Assembly (NCBI GenBank): GCA_964450715.1
Contig: CAYVFC010000002.1
Coordinates: forward strand, 62,001-126,000
DNA from: CAYVFC01 sp964450715
GTDB lineage: Bacteria > Myxococcota_A > Polyangia > Polyangiales > JAFGIB01
DNA: 64,000 bases
Direction: 5' to 3'
This document shows positions 62,292 to 64,000 of the stretch, piece after piece (the first letter of the stretch is position 1; each line of letters starts with the position of its first letter). Under the pieces are notes generated by a model that saw only the letters and a program-made list of their open reading frames with translations, was not told where the DNA came from and did not search any database. Both the position numbers and the translations under genes were made by a program.

Positions 62292-62489
62292 GTGTTGAAG
62301 TACCAGTTCGCTAATAAGTTGGTTAAGGAGAAGTATCCGATGGCTGAGCCGTTCATCTGCTACCTCAGGGGTCACCTCTCGCACCTGAAGGGCAACGATG
62401 AAGGAGCGGTAAGGCTGCTTCGCGAGTCGGTAAAACGATTTGAAGCAAAGTGCGTAACCGGGAAGCTGGCTGGTAACCCCGGCATGTAG
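62292..62489 (+). pseudogene. TPR-like fragment
   Basis: 65 codons: EPFICYLRGHLSHLKGNDEG and AVRLLRESVKRFEAK fit one helical TPR-type repeat. Short, no clear start signal, odd C terminus; probably a gene remnant. Confidence 0.3.
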
Positions 62490-62682
62490 ATGCCCCCTGA
62501 AAATCCTGGCACGCTCCACCGCACTTTTCTAAATGTGGTTGCCTTTTCTCAAAAATGAGCAGATTGAACGGTCCTGACGATCCGGCCCTCCCTATTGTAA
62601 AGCGGTTTGTTCCGACACTGAAACGTTAGATGCCTCGCCGGGGCGTACTGGCCGGAGACGAAGAGGTTGTACCAGTAGGCGG

Positions 62683-62952
62683 ATGGTATGGATTTTGTCG
62701 ACGGTGGCGTTAGTTTTGATAGCGCTTTTACCGGCCTGTTTTCTTGTCCACGGCAAACCTGAATCAGACGACGACGGTTCGGGCGGCAAGGTCGATGCCG
62801 GCGCCGGTAACGGCGGCGAAAGCGGGGCGGGCGGTTCCGGTGAAGCCGGCGCTGGCGGCGTAGACGGCGAAGCCGGTGGCGACGGAGGCGAGGGCGGTAC
62901 AATTTTCCCACGATCGCCCCTCCGCCCCGCGTTCAACCTTGCCCTCTCCTAG
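62683..62952 (+). CDS. short lipoprotein consisting of leader and Gly-rich linker
   Basis: 89 residues. MVWILSTVALVLIALLPAC is a lipoprotein leader; after it comes an Asp/Ser stretch and a (G/A)(G/E)-rich linker like those of the larger lipoproteins here. It stops without any folded domain, so it is probably the truncated front of a longer gene. Confidence 0.5.
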   Translation: MVWILSTVALVLIALLPACFLVHGKPESDDDGSGGKVDAGAGNGGESGAGGSGEAGAGGVDGEAGGDGGEGGTIFPRSPLRPAFNLALS

Positions 62953-63051
62953 ACACCATCTGCCCGTTCATCTACGATCGATCTCGTAAAACCAGCTTTG
63001 TTTGTCTTACCCGCGGAGAGCGCTAACTTGGTAACCCCGGAAAGGATTTCA

Positions 63052-63624
63052 ATGTACATTTTACTGCTTGCTTTGATCGTGGCCGGCGGGTGCGGTTCCG
63101 CGAATTCATCTGGTGATGGACACGACGGATCAGTCGATCCAAGTGGCCAGAACGGAGGCCTGTTCCCCCCTCAAAAGGCTTCGTGTGACGCCGCCGGCGG
63201 CGAACTGGTCGATTGTGCCTTTTTTTATCAACACGAATCGCCCATGTTCAAATGCACGGACGCGTCGTTCGAATGGGATGATCTCAGGCTTGAATGCGTT
63301 GTTATCGAAAAATCCGACCTCTCTGCATACGAGCTGTGCGGCATGACCGGCGGGACCCGGATTCAGTGTGGGACGCAACATAGTCAAGAATGCGTTGATA
63401 GATCGATAAATAACGGAACTACCTACTACAATTGTAGCTGTCCCGATCAACGTACCTTTGATCTTGATGAAGGTTGCGGCGGAGAGCTGTTAATCGGTCA
63501 GTGCAATACGGACGCGTACTGCGAGTCCAATAAGCAGCGTCTATGTAACGCGACCGACGGCTATGGGTCGATTTGTCTGCAAAGGCCCGTGGAATGCAGA
63601 TATCATGTTTGCGCTGTAAAGTGA
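63052..63624 (+). CDS. Cys-rich lipoprotein of unknown function
   Basis: 190 residues from ATG 63052 (GGAAAGG upstream). Lipobox IVAGGC (Cys about 14), short Gly/Ser linker, then a domain with about 16 cysteines (CDAAGGELVDCAFFYQ, YYNCSCPDQRTFDLDEGC, ending YHVCAVK). Complete by appearance. No family recognised; disulfide-rich surface protein. Confidence 0.6.
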   Translation: MYILLLALIVAGGCGSANSSGDGHDGSVDPSGQNGGLFPPQKASCDAAGGELVDCAFFYQHESPMFKCTDASFEWDDLRLECVVIEKSDLSAYELCGMTGGTRIQCGTQHSQECVDRSINNGTTYYNCSCPDQRTFDLDEGCGGELLIGQCNTDAYCESNKQRLCNATDGYGSICLQRPVECRYHVCAVK

Positions 63625-63842
63625 CCGCTTATATGGTTAGCGTGAAGGAGCGTGAAGGACAAATAAACCTGGATTTCCAAAATCGAGCGTAGAAAAACGA
63701 ACAGGTGTTGTCGAGCAGAGGGCGGGGTTGAACGCGGAACACAGCCGCGATCGAGGGGTAGTCGGCGAGTCGTGGCGGCCGGAGCCGGCGTCCCGGGCGA
63801 AACGCAGCGAGTTGCGGGCGCAGCGGTGCGTCGCAGCCTACG

Positions 63843-63938
63843 GCCCGTGGTCCGCTCTGATTCGAACCGCTCAACCTAACGGAAGCAGCAGCCCGTGGTC
63901 CGCTCTGGTTCGATCCGCTCAACCTAACGGAAGCAGCA
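63843..63938. repeat. two 48-base tandem repeats at an IS91-like end
   Basis: GCCCGTGGTCCGCTCTG begins at 63843 and again at 63891; each unit ends CGCTCAACCTAACGGAAGCA. The second unit overlaps the stop codon of the IS91-like transposase fragment, so the element terminus is duplicated outward. Other than two substitutions the copies agree. Confidence 0.65.
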
Positions 63939-64000
63939 ACTGGCCGGGCGGAACCGGCACGGGCCTCGGGGGGGGCGGCATGGGACCCAGCCCGGCTCGG
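63919..64000 (-). mobile_element. IS91-family transposase 3' end, continues past window
   Basis: The minus frame reads RAGLGPMPPPPRP, then PVPPGQLLLPLG and TGA (63921-63919), the same Pro-rich tail as in the remnant at 2.8 kb. The 5' part lies beyond the window, so it may be a complete element. Confidence 0.55.

Noticed and set aside
63870..63890. tRNA-like GGTTCGAATC motif
   Set aside because: No acceptor or anticodon arms can be drawn; it is part of the 48-base repeat. No tRNA or rRNA gene was found in the window.
63843..63938. CRISPR-like array
   Set aside because: Only two direct units without spacers; they duplicate a transposase terminus. The 13-base triplet at 2781 is likewise too short.

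Overview
The window is about 63% GC and reads as a chromosomal contig from a Myxococcota-like (deltaproteobacterial) lineage. The pointers are lipoproteins with Gly/Ala/Asp-rich linkers directly after the lipobox Cys, a thrombospondin type-3 repeat protein, an NtrC-type regulator with sigma-54-like sites, and many paralogous mechanosensitive channels. The exact taxon cannot be fixed. A run of 100 N at 58684-58783 shows a draft or scaffolded assembly, so odd junctions need read support.

Layout. 1-7.4 kb holds a porin-like protein and lipoprotein pair, recombinase and transposase debris, a pectate-lyase-like lipoprotein, and a TetR fragment with a palindromic operator. 7.6-16.2 kb is an ion-transport block: SLC12-like cation-chloride cotransporter, NhaA, a DUF21-derived chimera, MgtE with a soluble MgtE-N/CBS partner, and two MscS-superfamily channels. 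16.2-18.6 kb is a collision of broken genes (PP2C, tyrosine recombinase, PIN toxin, MscS). 18.7-26.0 kb encodes TamA/TamB. 26.1-27.2 kb has CorA and MscS fragments. 27.4-31.7 kb is a histidine kinase, a receiver domain fused to an SLC13/DASS transporter, and a free receiver. 31.7-33.6 kb has a GGDEF gene with an in-frame stop, a UspA with its middle missing, and an HPF-like protein. 34.2-38.8 kb pairs a large periplasmic/membrane protein carrying a C-terminal AAA+ ATPase with an MscS pore.

38.8-44.6 kb (minus) is a compact operon: KamA-type radical-SAM aminomutase, two ATP-grasp ligases overlapping by 10 bases, and a GNAT-HDAC-GNAT fusion. 44.9-48.5 kb has an acidic lipoprotein and an alkaline-phosphatase-superfamily hydrolase read divergently from two sigma-54-like sites, plus an NtrC-family regulator whose receiver lacks the phosphoacceptor Asp. 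48.7-55.3 kb has a secreted deiminase, a pair of palindromic MITE-like repeats, and a second peptide-type operon (cytosolic gamma-glutamyltransferase, ATP-grasp fused to a degenerate M20 domain, N-formylglutamate amidohydrolase). 55.3-57.2 kb is an MgtE/CorA chimera. 57.4-60.0 kb is the type-3 repeat surface protein. The rest is fragments and small lipoproteins, ending in an IS91-like 3' end related to one at 2.8 kb.

Inferred theme: osmotic and ionic homeostasis. Exchangers and channels, turgor-release channels (one with an ATPase partner) and a candidate pathway for acetylated beta-amino-acid or peptide solutes lie together. A second theme is decay: about a dozen genes are cut or joined at short junctions, several within the same transporter and channel families.
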